The notes under the pieces are model-generated. The model searched no databases. It had not been told where the DNA came from and saw only the letters and a list, made by a program, of their open reading frames with translations. From Serripes groenlandicus (taxonomy: Eukaryota > Mollusca > Bivalvia > Cardiida > Cardiidae), in contig JASEVX010000003.1 in the NCBI GenBank assembly GCA_031761405.1, forward strand, positions 19,953,849 to 20,017,848: a stretch of DNA of 64,000 nt, read 5' to 3'. This document shows, in pieces, positions 20,437-30,759 of the stretch (positions are counted from its first letter, which is position 1; each line of letters begins with the position of its first letter). Made by a program: the position numbers and the translations under genes.

Positions 20437-21997
20437 TAAATCTATTATGAGAATTGTCCACTTTAGAAACTACTATCATTTTCCAAAGTACAGATGCTTT
20501 CTTATTGTTGTATGTGTAAGGGTTAAGAAGAAAGTACATCTAATTGCTTTCCTTTTTTAGCACACAAAATGGCAGGGTAAGTAAGTAGACTGTATTGACA
20601 GCATAATCTAATGGGCAGTATAGACTACATATTACCCAATAATCAACCGTTTCCCACTGACAACAAATCTGCAGCAGACTACTTGGATAACACAAATATT
20701 GAAAATGTCTTGAGATTAATTATGCATGCAGGCAACATTTGAAAACTGTGTTAGAAAAAGAGAAATTTCTTAATATGTGTCATTTCTTCGTTAGCCACAA
20801 TGAAATATTTTGATAATAATTTGTTCAAGATTTGTCCAAGATGTTTTTTTAAACTCGTCTAATGCATACTTGAGGATTAAAAGCCACAAAATTTGCAGTT
20901 CAGGATTTGAAAACACCAAAGGAAAAATATCGAAAACTTCTATAAATGAAAGTAAGATTATTTTATAGCAATGAAAACATAGTGGCAAAAGGAGAAATTT
21001 GCTCATTATGAGCAATTTCTTCTTTTGTCAGTGTTTTAAAACAAGAGGCCCATGAGGGCCTATGCTCTACTGGTATGGTTCTTTGGTCATTTTCAATCCA
21101 GAGCATGTATGTATGGTGAAGATCGGATAGTAAATGGAGGCTCTTTTGTGTTCACAAGCTGTATTATAGCAATTTTTACAATTTCATGGGCCATAATCCA
21201 GTCTTGCATGGGCAAATCTGGCTGGTTTTCAAAAGGAACCAAGCTCTCATCAATATTTAACTACTATCTAAGTTTGGTGAAGATCAGATAGTAAATAGAG
21301 CCTCTAATGTGTTCACATGCTCAATTATAGCAATTTGAACAATTTCAAGGGCCATAATCCAGTCTTGCATGGGCGGATCTGGCTGGTTTACGAAAGGAAC
21401 CGAGCTCTCATGGATATCTAACTACTGTATAAGTTTGCTTGAGATACAATCAAAAGTGAAGACTGTATCGTGTAAACAAGCTCTTTTATAGCAATTTTGA
21501 CCATTTCAAGGGCCATAATCCAGTCATGCATGGGCAGATCTGGCTGGTTTTCGAAAGGAACCGATCTCTCATAAATATCTAACTACTGTATAAGTTTGGT
21601 TGAGATACAATCAAAAGTGAAGACTGTATCGTGTTAACAAGCTCTTTTATAGCAATTTTGACCATTTCAAGGGCCATAATCCAGTCATGCATGGGCGGAT
21701 CTGGCTGGTTTTCGAAAGGAACCGAGCTCTCATGGATATCTAACTACTGTATAAGTTTGGTTGAGATACAATCAAAAGTGAAGACTGTATCGTGTTAACA
21801 AGAAATTGTTTACGGACGGACGGACGGACGGACGGAAGCACGCACGCATGCACGCACCACGGACAAATCGCCACGACATAAGCCCTTCTGGCCTTTGGCC
21901 AGTAGAGCTAAAAACTGAGTTGTTCAGATGCCTCATAATGCAACTGCATGTGGGAAAAGGGGGGGATGATTAAACAAACAATGAAAACATTGTTTAC
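20437..21997 (+). mobile_element. Old MITEs interrupted by a complete GAGGCCC-family element (21039-21913)
   Basis: About 20644-21038 is a rearranged pair of old MITEs; the second ends abruptly at TTTTGTCAGTGTTTTAA. The insert, 21039-21913, begins ACAAGAGGCCCATGAGGGCC, then GCTCTACTG. It has four body units of about 170 bp (AGGGCCATAATCCAGTC recurs), a run of GACG repeats, a CTGGCC and GGCCAG hairpin, CAGTAGAGC and TAAAAA. The MITE resumes at about 21914 with GTTCAGATGC and ATGTGGGAAAAGG. Direct adjacency of the MITE parts indicates insertion into it. Confidence 0.88.
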
Positions 21998-22089
21998 ATT
22001 TTTCCTGTATCAGCTTTTCGGCAGCCGTAGACCTCTCCAAAGCCTCCGCGACCAATTATTCTGTGTACGCTAAAATCATTCATTGTTAA
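21998..22089 (-). CDS. GRK2: GRK2 exon: start of kinase domain, glycine-rich loop
   Basis: 92 nt, acceptor TTTCAG, donor GTAAAC. It starts in phase 0 and ends with AT, the first two bases of the Met codon completed by the next exon. It encodes [20 protein letters not shown] and then [10 protein letters not shown], identical or near-identical to the GRK2/3 sequence in insects and mammals. GRGGFGEV is the nucleotide-binding loop. LTMNDF joins directly to the ELNLQ end of the 37718-37769 exon, which is the known border between the RGS-homology and kinase domains. Confidence 0.99.
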
Positions 22090-22529
22090 CTGAAATAGAC
22101 AGAGAAAAAGAAATGCAATTATTGCCAGAGAAGCAAACAGTGTTAGGCAATTAGCCCTCCCCGTCAAGAACACTTGCAGGGACCGAGGAAAAGTAATTAA
22201 TGATTTCTTGTCTGGGCATAAGCAAACTTTCTGTGTAAATATGGCAATTTATCATTCCAGAGCAGTCATTAACCATGCTTCTATCAAAATTTCACCTTTT
22301 CGTATAACTCCTGCTATTCCCTTTTTCCATATTTAGATGCCTTTGGATAAATATTCAGCAGGTGGCAAAACGAGAAATTTGTTGTAATGAGCTTTTTCTC
22401 ATTTTGCCAGAAATGTTTTCAATTCTATCTAATAATGATACCTTCACTGACAGATGTTTTCCATATTTTTGCCTACATGATACAAGTCATCTGCTGCAAA
22501 TTTATTGTACATGTATGTTGAAAAGGGAT
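22090..22529. mobile_element. Single-copy intron followed by an old MITE right half
   Basis: 22090-22310 shows nothing recognisable. About 22320-22529 carries MITE pieces: GGCAAAACGAGAAATTTG, CATCTGCTGCAAATTTATTG and a GAAAAGGGATT end that runs into the TTAA of the next copy. Confidence 0.65.
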
Positions 22530-22761
22530 TTAACCCTTTCCCTCATACGACAATTCTGCAGCAGACGACTTTGAAAGTATTTTGTCAAAACATAGAAAAT
22601 CTCCATAATTGAATGGATAACCTATGTATGACAAAAAGTGGAAAAGATTGTGGCAAAAGGAGAAATTGCACGTTTTGTGCAATTTCTATTTGTCACTATG
22701 TTTTCAAAAAGCTGTCTGCTGCAGAGGCATCAGAAAGCGTCTATATGAGGGAAAGGGTTAA
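22530..22761 (-). mobile_element. Young TTAA-MITE, minus orientation
   Basis: TTAACCCTTTCCCTCATACG to ATGAGGGAAAGGGTTAA with TTAA at both ends. One small insertion (CTATGTATGAC) in the spacer. Centre GAAATTGCACGTTTTGTGCA. Confidence 0.95.
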
Positions 22762-23196
22762 GTAAATTGAAATCCATAAATGGAAAAGCCAGTGGTCTTA
22801 ACCCTAATTACCCACATGCAGATGCATTTTGACAGATTTGCATAAGATGCATGACTCTTGAAAAAGATGCCGGGAAAAGGAGAAAGAATGCTTTCGCTTC
22901 TTTTCTTTTCCCCGGAATTCCACAGGTGTTGCTGTATAATGAGGTTAACCCTTTCCGACATATAAAAAATCTGGAGCAGATTTAACCGAATTAAGACCTC
23001 GAAAATTTATAATTGAGTTTGAAAATCTTTGAATTAGTCCTTAATGAAAGCGCTATGAATATATTTAGACTAATGAATGTCACAAATGTCATGATGAATC
23101 AATTGCATAACTTCTTTATGATGTGTGGTAAAAAGAAATTAAAACAGCCTTCTGGCAATATTGATGCCTTGCATCAAGTTTCTCTTGTAAATTCAT
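22762..23196. other. Old MITE ends and intron with a 71-codon ORF
   Basis: 22795-22985 has two partial MITE ends (CCTAATTACCCACATGCAG and GGTTAACCCTTTCCGACATA). 23013-23196 is AT-rich, with an ORF that continues into the next MITE and has no recognised content. Confidence 0.5.
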
Positions 23197-23426
23197 TTAA
23201 CCCTTTCCCTCATATAGACGCTTTCTGACGCCTCTGCAGCAGACGGCTTTTTGAAAACATAGTGACAAAAGAAGAAATTGCACATAACGTGCAATTTCTC
23301 CTTTTGCCACAATGTTTTCCACTTTTTGTCATAGGTTATCCATTCAATTATAGAGATTTTCCATTTTTTGACAAAATTCATTCAAAGTCGTCTGCTGCAG
23401 AATTGTCTTATGAGGGAAAGGGTTAT
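23197..23426 (+). mobile_element. Young TTAA-MITE, plus orientation, 230 bp
   Basis: TTAACCCTTTCCCTCATATA to TATGAGGGAAAGGGTTAT. Centre AAATTGCACATAACGTGCA. Right TTAA changed to TTAT. Confidence 0.95.
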
Positions 23427-23766
23427 AGAGATTTTATTTCCATATTCTTGTCTTATAGGTATTTTGAAAGTTTTCTGCTGCAAAATTGTTGTATGTGTGG
23501 AAAGATAAAAATCAAAGTACCACAAACTACAAGATAGCAGTGTTCTAGATAACGAAGAGGTATATCCTTTCCCCCATTATGTCTCTCTTACAAACAATCG
23601 TCTCAAATAGATGATTCTTTTAACCCTTTTAAACATATAGACACTTTAAGATGCGTCTGCAGCAGACAACATAAGAAAACATTGTGGCTAATGGAGGAAT
23701 TCACCATTTTCCACAATGTTTTCAACTATATTCAAAGAGATTTTCCATAGTTTTCTCCAATTTTTT
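23427..23766. mobile_element. Old MITE pieces between two young copies
   Basis: A right-end trace at about 23455-23505 (TGTATGTGTGGAAAG) and a plus-orientation left half at 23618-23766 (TTTTAACCCTTTTAAACATA, GTCTGCAGCAGACAAC). The T-run at its right end joins the TTAA of the next copy. Confidence 0.7.
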
Positions 23767-23986
23767 TTAACCCTTTCCCTCATACGACAATTCTGCAGCA
23801 GACGACTTTGAACATATTTTGTCAAAACATAGAAAATCTCTATAATTGTATGGATGACCTATGACTTAAAGTGGAAAACATTGTGGCAAAAGGTGAAATT
23901 GCTTGTTTTGAGCAATTTCTTCTTTTGTCACTATCTTTTCAAAAAGCCGTCTGCTGCAGAGGCGTCAAAATGAGGGAAAGGGTTAA
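23767..23986 (-). mobile_element. Young TTAA-MITE, minus orientation, short deletion at right
   Basis: TTAACCCTTTCCCTCATACG to AATGAGGGAAAGGGTTAA. The AGAAAGCGTCTATAT block beside the right end is mostly deleted (GGCGTCAAAATGAGG). Confidence 0.94.
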
Positions 23987-24271
23987 AGTCATATCTGCTA
24001 CAGATTTTTTGTTTGTGGGAAAGGGGGGCAAAGTACCCACAACGTAGGGTTTGGAAGCCAAATAAGGAATTTAGTACATCACAAATATGCATTTGATGTA
24101 CAGCTCTGCAAGAAAGTGTTTTCAAGTAAGAAATATTCTATCTGATGCCACACAGTCTGTGTTACAACAATATTTCCTTTACAAAAAAGACCACTATCTC
24201 ATATTCCCGGCATGCAGCGAACCAGTTACCTTATACGCTATCTGTCTTACTCCTGTGAATTGAGCAATATT
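23987..24271. other. Intron with an old MITE end and an ACCCACAACGTAGGGTTTGG motif
   Basis: About 23987-24026 is an old right end. ACCCACAACGTAGGGTTTGG at about 24025 recurs with small changes near 4386, 29762 and 30325, so it is a short dispersed repeat of unknown type. Confidence 0.5.
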
Positions 24272-24503
24272 TTAACCCTTTCCCTCATATAGACGATCTA
24301 CAGCAGACGGCATTTTGAAAAACAAAGCGACGAAAGAAGAAATTGCTCAAAACAAGCAATAACTCTTTTTGCCACAATGTTTTCCACTTTTAGTCATAGG
24401 CTATCTATTTAATTATCTATTCAATTATAGAGATTTTCTATTTCTTGACAAAATGTGTTCAAAGTCGTCTGCTGCAGAATTGTCGTATGAGGGAAAGGGT
24501 TAA
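24272..24503 (+). mobile_element. Young TTAA-MITE, plus orientation
   Basis: TTAACCCTTTCCCTCATATA to TATGAGGGAAAGGGTTAA. The left block is shortened (AGACGATCTACAGCAGACGG) and a CTATTTAATTAT piece in the spacer is duplicated, so the length stays near 230. Confidence 0.93.
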
Positions 24504-24701
24504 CATAAACATCTGCATCAGACATCACATAATGAGCAATTTCTTCTTTAATTGCAACAATGTTTTGAACTGAATTCAAATTCTTGAATTTTATTTAATT
24601 TTAACCCTTTCCCTCATATAGACACTTTCTGACGCCTCTGCAGCAGACAACTTTTTGAAAACATAGTAACAACAGAAGAATTTGCTCAAAACGAGGGTTA
24701 A
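24504..24701 (+). mobile_element. Internally deleted young MITE (24601-24701) after an old piece
   Basis: 24601-24701 has both TTAA ends but jumps from the central palindrome (TTTGCTCAAAACGAG) straight to GGGTTAA, losing the right half. Positions 24520-24600 hold AATGAGCAATTTCTTC from an older copy. Confidence 0.85.
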
Positions 24702-24825
24702 ACTTGTGTTTGGACCCATTTCTTTGCCACTCACTGTATTTTTCCTCTCTTGAATAGACAACTTCTTTGATAACATTGTTGGAAAAGAAGAACAAGCTTA
24801 GGATGAGCTTAGGATGAGCAATACC

Positions 24826-26159
24826 TTAACCCTTTCCGAGATGGAGACGCAGTTTAACACATCTGTATCCGACATATTCAGAAATTTCACCTTATTCCAA
24901 CAAAGTTTCTTTAATTTTACTTCCAATTTTCTAGATGTGACAATATTTTACTCAGATGATTTCAAAGCAGATGATACTAAAAACAAGAGCTGTCGGAGGA
25001 CATCATGCTCGACTATTCCACCGCTTATTTGATTACTGAGATAATGGACTCTAATGTAGTTGCATGCTAAACATTAACCACAATGTCTTCAAGGGTGATA
25101 ATTTGCATTATATGCAGGATAGAGTTATTTAACTTGATTATTTTCATAGGTGTGATGGTTGGGAAGGGTTGTATAACGTTTCAATGGAATGCATCAAGTA
25201 GTTTTTCTTGATATGGACTCTTAATGTAGTTGCACGCAAACCTTTAACCATAGGGCAACAATTTGCACCATATGCAACTATAGTTCAAAGTTATTGCAAA
25301 AAATAGTGTTTTTTTTGTTAAAGGTCAAAGTGACCTTGACCTTTGACCTTATGATCCAATGACCTGTTTGAGTCAAGTGCTGATCATGACCATTACCCAA
25401 ACTAAGTTTCAGGGTCATAGGCCTAAGCAATCAGTAGTTTTAAAGCAAGGAATGTTTCTGTATTGAAGGTCACAGTGAACTTGAATTTTGACCTATCGAC
25501 TCCAAACTCTCTAGGCATCACCAACTTGCTATAATGTATGTCGATACCAAGTTTGAAGATCATAGGCCTAGGCGTTATAAGTTATAAGGGTAAATGCTAG
25601 CTTTCACAAAAACTTTAATGGTTTCTTTACAGAAAGGTCAGTGACCTTGACCTTTGACCAAGTAACTCCAAACTCTCAAGGCAAAATCAACTTGAAGATC
25701 ACAGGCCTAAGTGTACGTTAGTTATAAGGGTAAATGCTAGCTTGCACGAAAACTTTAACCATGAACTGTTTCTATATAGAAAGTTACGCTGACCTTAACC
25801 TTTGACCTACTGACTCCAAAGTGTATAGGCATCACCAACTTGCTATGAAGAATGTCCATACAAAGTTTAAAGACCATAGGCCTAGGCGTATGTTAGTTAT
25901 AAGGGTAAATGCTAGCTAGCACAAAAACTTTAACCATGAACTGTTTCTATATAGAAAGTTACGCTGACCTTAACCTTTGACCTACTGACTCCAAAGTGTG
26001 TAGGCATCACCAACTTGCTATGAAGTTGTAAGTATGTAAGTAATAAGGGTAAATGCTAGCTTGCACAAAAACTTTAACCAACGCCGACGGCGACGCCGGG
26101 GTGACTGCAATAGCTCCCCTTATTCTTCGAATAGTCGAGCTAAAAATCTTATAAGGTAA
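24826..26159 (+). mobile_element. Old MITE interrupted by a GCTCGACTATTC-family HINE-like element (24983-26146)
   Basis: The MITE part (24826-24982, TTAACCCTTTCCGAGATGG) stops at GATGATACTAAA. The insert starts ACAAGAGCTGTCGGAGGACA (TGTC and GACA hairpin), then GCTCGACTATTC. It ends TATTCTTCGAATA hairpin, TAGTCGAGC and TAAAAA, a 12-bp subterminal pairing. The body has units of about 145 bp with TGACCTTGACCTTTGACC and ATAAGGGTAAATGCTAGC. It lacks a GACGGAC run and instead has GCCGACGGCGACGCC before the 3' hairpin. Confidence 0.9.
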
Positions 26160-26875
26160 AAGTTCATTAACTCTTGCCCATATACATCAAAACTGCAGCA
26201 GACATCTGGTTAACCCTTTCCCCCATACAACAAACCTGGAGCAGACGACTTTGAAATGATCAAGGTCAACATATACAAAATACCTATAAAAGAAAGTATG
26301 ATTATTGAATCGAGTTGAAATCATTGAGGTAAAAGGAGAAATTGCAATTTCGCCTTTTGCCACAATGATTTCAAAAGCTGCTACTCTAGGTATCAGAAAG
26401 CGTCTATATGTGCAAAAGGGTTAATAAAAGGAATGGAAAATCTCCATAAAGGAAAGTTTAATTATTGAATTGAGTAAAATTTGTCTTTAAACTTAAATGC
26501 TTTCAAAAGTTATCTGCTTAAAATGCCTCAAAAAAGCGCCAGCATGTGGGAAAGGAATAAAAGCTATGCTAGGATTTATTGCCTGTAAGGAAGACAGAGT
26601 TTTTACACCATATCATCAGTTGAAGCAGCATCTAGTCTGTGTTAATCAATACATAAACCCTTTTCCCAAATACAGCAAACCTGCAGCAGATGACTTGGAA
26701 TATATTTAGGCAAAAACACAGAAGATTTATTATATTGAATAGTGAAAAAATATTTTGACATAAGGAGCAATTGGTAATCATGGCAATTGTTTACCTTTGC
26801 CACAATGTGTTCAAAGGTTGTCTGACATGCCGAAAAAAATGTTCCAAATGCCGTCTGCATCTGGGAAAGAGTTGA
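26160..26875 (-). mobile_element. Three old MITE copies
   Basis: About 26210-26423 (TTAACCCTTTCCCCCATACA to ATATGTGCAAAAGGGTTAA, central loop deleted), about 26424-26560 (right half, GCATGTGGGAAAGG), and about 26652-26873 (CATAAACCCTTTTCCCAAAT to CATCTGGGAAAGAGTTGA). Confidence 0.78.
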
Positions 26876-27176
26876 CTTCTGTAATTCAGGGCTGTTACAG
26901 AGAAAATGGCAGCAATTTAATTCATTTACTTTAACCTTCCACCTACTAAAACTGACATAAAGTGATCTGAGAATTATCTGTTTTAATCATTCATTTAAAC
27001 AAAACAATAGTGGTCTACCAAATGTGATTTCTTCTTTGATATATCAATTGGAAAGAATTCTTTTTTTTTTTCGGAAATTGGAAATTTAATTTGGATACTG
27101 AATTGAAAACACTGTGGAAAATGGGGGAAAAAACGCTCATAGAGGATTTTACCATTTTTCCTCCAATACTTGTCAC
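26876..27176. other. Intron sequence without recognised feature
   Basis: 300 bp; faint MITE traces (GAATTGAAAACACTGTGGAAA) near 27100 only. Confidence 0.4.
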
Positions 27177-27366
27177 TTAACGCTTTCCCTCATTCAACAA
27201 TCCTGCAGCAGACAACTTTGAAAAAAAAAATATTCTCTATAATTGAATGGACTATGACTAAAAGTGGAAAACATTGTGGCCAAAGTTTTGAGCAATTTCT
27301 TCTTTTGTCACTATGTTTTCAAAAAGCTCTCTGCTGCAGAGGCATCTATATGAGGGAAAGGGTTAA
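27177..27366 (-). mobile_element. Young MITE with three small deletions, minus orientation
   Basis: TTAACGCTTTCCCTCATTCA to ATGAGGGAAAGGGTTAA. Deletions remove part of the spacer, the left central arm (GGCCAAAGTTTTGAGCAAT) and the CAGAAAGC block. Confidence 0.9.
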
Positions 27367-27476
27367 AGACTGACAAAACAAATTGATGTGTCTTGCTGCA
27401 TAAAACCTGGTTAATAAACTTGGCCGAGAAATTGCCCTCAATATTTGTGAAGAGTGGATAAGGCATTGTTCAAGGT

Positions 27477-27785
27477 AACCCCACTGAAGAAGAAATTAGA
27501 CACCTCTGCAGGAGATGACTTTTGACAACATTATGGCAAAAGGAAAAATTGCTCATAATGAGCAATTTCCTCTTGAGCCACAATGTTTTCAACTCTTTTC
27601 AATTGTTTTATTGGGGTTTTACGCGCTTGTCAATAGTATTTCAGTCATATAACAGCGACAGAACCACTTATTCATGATCCCTGGGTGCTATGGCTTACCC
27701 AAAGGCACTCCGCCATGACAACTAATCAATACATTTGCCTAGATATTTTCAAAGCTGTCTGCTGCAGATTTGTTGGAAAGGGGGA
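27477..27785 (+). mobile_element. Old MITE split by a SINE S2-like fragment (27606-27725)
   Basis: The left MITE part carries GCACCTCTGCAGG-like and AATTGCTCATAATGAGCAAT blocks and stops after TTTTCAACTCTTTTCAATTG. The insert begins TTTTATTGGGGTTTTACGCG and holds TTATTCATGATCCCTGGGTG and GGCACTCCGCCATGAC, matching S2. The MITE resumes at TTTGCCTAGATATTTTC and ends GGAAAGGGGGATTAA. No tRNA head remains. Confidence 0.8.
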
Positions 27786-28012
27786 TTAACCCTTTCCCTC
27801 ATATAGACGCTTTCTGATGCCTCTGCAGCAGGCGGCTTTTTGAAAACATAGTGACAAAAGAAATTGCTCGTTTTGAGCAATTTCTTCTTTTGTCACTATG
27901 TCTTCCACTTTTAGCCATAGGTCATCCATTTAATTATAGAGATTTTCTATTTTTAGACAAAATATGTTCAAAGTCGTCTGCTGCCGAATTGTCGTATGAG
28001 GGAAAGGGTTAA
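27786..28012 (+). mobile_element. Young TTAA-MITE, plus orientation, gene-converted-looking centre
   Basis: TTAACCCTTTCCCTCATATA to ATGAGGGAAAGGGTTAA. The right central arm reads TTCTTCTTTTGTCACTATGT, the sequence normally found on the opposite arm, so the central palindrome is longer and more perfect than in its relatives. Confidence 0.93.
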
Positions 28013-28200
28013 AGAGCAAGGATCAATCCTATTATCAGACCAACACCAACAGTTTCTGTTCCCATAAAATGTCCCAACTAAAGACTGTTGTACACAATTT
28101 CTCAGAAAAATCTCCTTTTTACTCAAAGTTATCAATACTTCTCATCTTCAGAGGGGTCAAAAGGTCAGGAGTATCATCCATCAAAACAATAATTTACCAA
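28013..28200. other. Intron sequence without recognised feature
   Basis: About 190 bp with no repeat or exon signature. Confidence 0.4.
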
Positions 28201-28429
28201 TTAACACTTCCCCACATACAATAAATCTGCATCAGATGACTTTGGAAACATGTGGACAAAAATAAAGAAAATCCCTATAAATAAGGGTATATTTACCGGA
28301 AAAAAGATGAAAACATTGTGGCAAAAGGAGAAATTGCTCGTTTTGAGCAATTTCTTCTTTTGTCACAATGTTTTCAAAAGTCTTCTGCTGCAGAGGCATC
28401 AGAAAGCATCTATATGTTGGAAAGGGTCA
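28201..28429 (-). mobile_element. MITE, full length, intermediate age, minus orientation
   Basis: TTAACACTTCCCCACATACA to ATATGTTGGAAAGGGTCAA; centre GAAATTGCTCGTTTTGAGCA intact. Confidence 0.9.
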
Positions 28430-28456
28430 AATGTATTTACATTATCCTAAGGATAC

Positions 28457-29095
28457 AGGTTAACCCTTCTACCTTTACAGCATACAACATATTTGATATG
28501 AAAAATCTCTTCAAATGAAACATTGCTGCAAAAGGAAACATTGCTCATTCTCATGTTGCCAATGTGTTTTCAGAAGTCATCTGCTGCAGATGCCCCTCAA
28601 ATGCGTCTGCAAGCCAGAAAGGGTTACAACCTAATGGGTCCTTTTGACTGATTTAGTGGACCAGCAAGGAAACAATAAAGGACAGTAAAGGACAATGATC
28701 GATGACTTGATGAGCATCTATGACCTTAAATACACTCATTATGTATTAGGTTAGATGTATGTAACAGGGAATTTTCTATGTTGATACAAAATTCAATATA
28801 ATTTCTAACCTACTTAATCCTTTCCCATGCCTCTGAAGCCAGAGGTCTATTTCAGAATGAACAATTTCTCCTTTTGAGACAATGTTTTCAATTTCATTCA
28901 CTAATTATTCTTTCATTTGCAGAATTTATGTTTTCAAAGTCATCTGCAGCAGATTTGTTGTATTTAGAAAAGGGTTGTGACTGTGTTCTTCTTTCTCTGT
29001 CTAGGATTATCCATGCTTTGTTGGATTTCCCACTGAAAGAAATTCATATTTTTTTTTTTTGAAAACTTCTTTGAGAAAATAAGTCAAAATGAAGG
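28457..29095. mobile_element. Two old MITEs in single-copy intron
   Basis: About 28457-28628 (GTTAACCCTTCTACCTTTA to GCAAGCCAGAAAGGGTTA) and about 28811-28977 (CTTAATCCTTTCCCATGCCT to GTATTTAGAAAAGGGTTG). No feature recognised in the gaps. Confidence 0.72.
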
Positions 29096-29315
29096 TTAAC
29101 CCTTTCCCACAAACAACAAATCTGCAGCAGACGACTTTAAAAACTGACAAAAACCTGAAAAATCTCCATAAAAAATAACTTAATTGTTAAATAAAGTTCA
29201 AAACATTGTGGCCAAAGGAGAAATTGCTCCAAAGGAGAAATTACCTTTGGCCACAATGTTTTCAAAAGTTGTCTGCTGCTATTGCATCAAAATTAATCTG
29301 CAAGTGGGAAAGTGA
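29096..29315 (-). mobile_element. Old MITE with altered central hairpin
   Basis: TTAACCCTTTCCCACAAACA to TGCAAGTGGGAAAGTGAT. The centre reads AAAGGAGAAATTGCTCCAAA and then GGAGAAATTACCTTTGG, so the 3' arm of the inner palindrome has been replaced by a direct copy of the 5' arm. Confidence 0.82.
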
Positions 29316-29482
29316 TCAGGAACAGCTCTCACTGGGGACGAAGAGGATAAGTAAGTCGGTCTTAGTTAGAGCCGTATCACAGATTCTAAAATCCTTTTTC
29401 TACCTCCATCATGTTGTGGGTACTTGAAAGTATTGTCTCTGGGAGGGTGCCGGTTCTCTTGACTGCCACAACATAGTTGATT

Positions 29483-29770
29483 GATTGGGGTTTAACACCG
29501 TTTTTAACAATTTCTCAGTTATATCACGGCGGCCAGTTCACCTACTCATGCATTTCCTGGTTTTCTCACACCAGTACTCTACATAACAATCTTCCCAAGC
29601 AACTGGCTGCTTTTCCACATAGACTTAGCCCATTGGTGGAAGACGAATGACGCATGTCGCATTGACGTTTGTCAATCTTCGGAAAGAAAGTTGGCCCAGC
29701 CAGGATTCAAACTCACAACCCCTGGATTGACAGTCTGGGTCGCTACCGGGACTCAGCTGCCACAACATAG
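29483..29770 (-). mobile_element. tRNA-derived SINE, family S1, minus orientation
   Basis: Plus-strand start GATTGATTGGGGTTTAACAC, body CACGGCGGCCAGTTCACCTA and GCCCATTGGTGGAAGACGAA. The head is on the right and on the minus strand reads GGTAGCGACCCAGACTGTCA and GTGAGTTTGAATCCTGGC (B box). The motif CCACAACATAG lies on both sides (about 29466 and 29759), a possible target duplication of about 15 bp (CTGCCACAACATAG). Confidence 0.9.
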
Positions 29771-29852
29771 GGTAAGGGTGAGAAATTAAAGAGAGACAAT
29801 GTGGACGAAAGACCAATTTATCTCTCTTTCATGACGCTAACCACACAAGTTT

Positions 29853-30084
29853 TATCTCTTTCCTATACATACAACAAATCTAAAGCAGACGACTGTGAAA
29901 ACATTAAGGTAAAACTATTGAAATTCTGTCTAAATGAATAGATAATCAACTAGTTAGAAACATTGTGGCCAAAAGAGAAATTGCTCATAATGGCTCACTT
30001 GCCACAATGTTTTGGAAAATCGTGTTTTGGAAAATCGTCAGCTGCAGATGTGTCAAAATGTGTCTTCGTGTGAGAGAAAGGTTA
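29853..30084 (-). mobile_element. Old MITE with a small tandem duplication
   Basis: TTTATCTCTTTCCTATACAT to TGTGTGAGAGAAAGGTTAA. The block GTTTTGGAAAATCGT is present twice near 30011-30040. Confidence 0.78.
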
Positions 30085-30295
30085 ATTAGATAGCCTATGA
30101 TTTCACCAGTTTTCTTCTCGAACCCCAAAGGACAATGTGTCTTAGTACATACACTATCCAACTTCATTTGTAACCAATAGTGCTCCTTTCTCTTTTCTTT
30201 ATCATGTCTTTACTGGATGATGTTAGAGTAAAGGAGGATTTCACAACAGTCTTTACCTCCACATTATCTCTCGTATTACTCAATTGAACCCGAAT

Positions 30296-30334
30296 GTGTG
30301 GGTACTCAAAATAATTATTTGAGTACCCACAACA
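30296..30334. repeat. Perfect hairpin GTGGGTACTCAAA...TTTGAGTACCCAC
   Basis: GGGTACTCAAA and TTTGAGTACCC flank a short ATAATTA loop. The right arm continues as CCCACAACATAATGTTTCG, related to the dispersed ACCCACAACATAGGG motif. Confidence 0.85.
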
Positions 30335-30342
30335 TAATGTTT

Positions 30343-30588
30343 CGAGGGCTTGGCGTGAAACGGTTGTAACTTAAAACCTATTTTGAAAACCCTGGTTTAG
30401 GGGCAATTTTGACCCTTTTGTAAACAATGCAAATTTAGGTGCCATTGCTCAGAACGAGCAATGGCACCTAAATTTACATTGTTTACCAAGAAAAGTGATT
30501 TAACGCTTATAAAGACTTTATGGCGAGGTGATTAACCTTGGTAAAAAAATACCAATTTTAGATACAACCGTTTCACGCCAAGCCCTCG
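30343..30588. mobile_element. Second MITE type: 26-bp terminal inverted repeats, palindromic centre
   Basis: The ends CGAGGGCTTGGCGTGAAACG and CGTTTCACGCCAAGCCCTCG are reverse complements, extended inward by GTTGTA and TACAAC. The centre holds a second long palindrome, TAAATTTAGG-like: TTTAGGTGCCATTGCTC pairs with GAGCAATGGCACCTAAA. GTTT lies directly outside both ends, a possible 4-bp target duplication. It is unrelated to the TTAA family and is the only copy I saw in the window. Confidence 0.9.
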
Positions 30589-30606
30589 GTTTGTTTGAAT
30601 GGTCCT

Positions 30607-30759
30607 TTACGCTGCTTTCAATCAGATAATTCCGGTGTAAATTACCAGTACTATCGGTTGTATTTATCCCACACTGATACTATCCCCTGCAAACCCGAGT
30701 ACCAAGGAGGGAGGCATTTTTACACTCCTTTCAGTAAGATAATAGCAATTCCTGTGTAA
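30607..30759 (-). mobile_element. SINE S3 body in tandem, left part (continues at 32649-32790)
   Basis: The body motif CCCACACTGATACTATCCCC, and then CCAAGGAGGGAGGC, is followed by TTTTACACTCCTTTCAGTAA, where another body starts. The sequence breaks at GTGTAA (30759) and continues after the inserted element at ATTACCAGTACATG (32649), giving about two and a half tandem S3 bodies of about 116 bp. No tRNA head is present. Confidence 0.8.

Noticed and set aside
24180..24240. A missing GRK2 exon near TTATACGCTATCTG
   Set aside because: No frame on the minus strand gives GRK2 sequence, and the phases of the exons on both sides already match.
30296..30334. A transcription terminator hairpin
   Set aside because: Rho-independent terminators do not apply to this eukaryotic sequence; the hairpin is treated as a repeat-derived palindrome.
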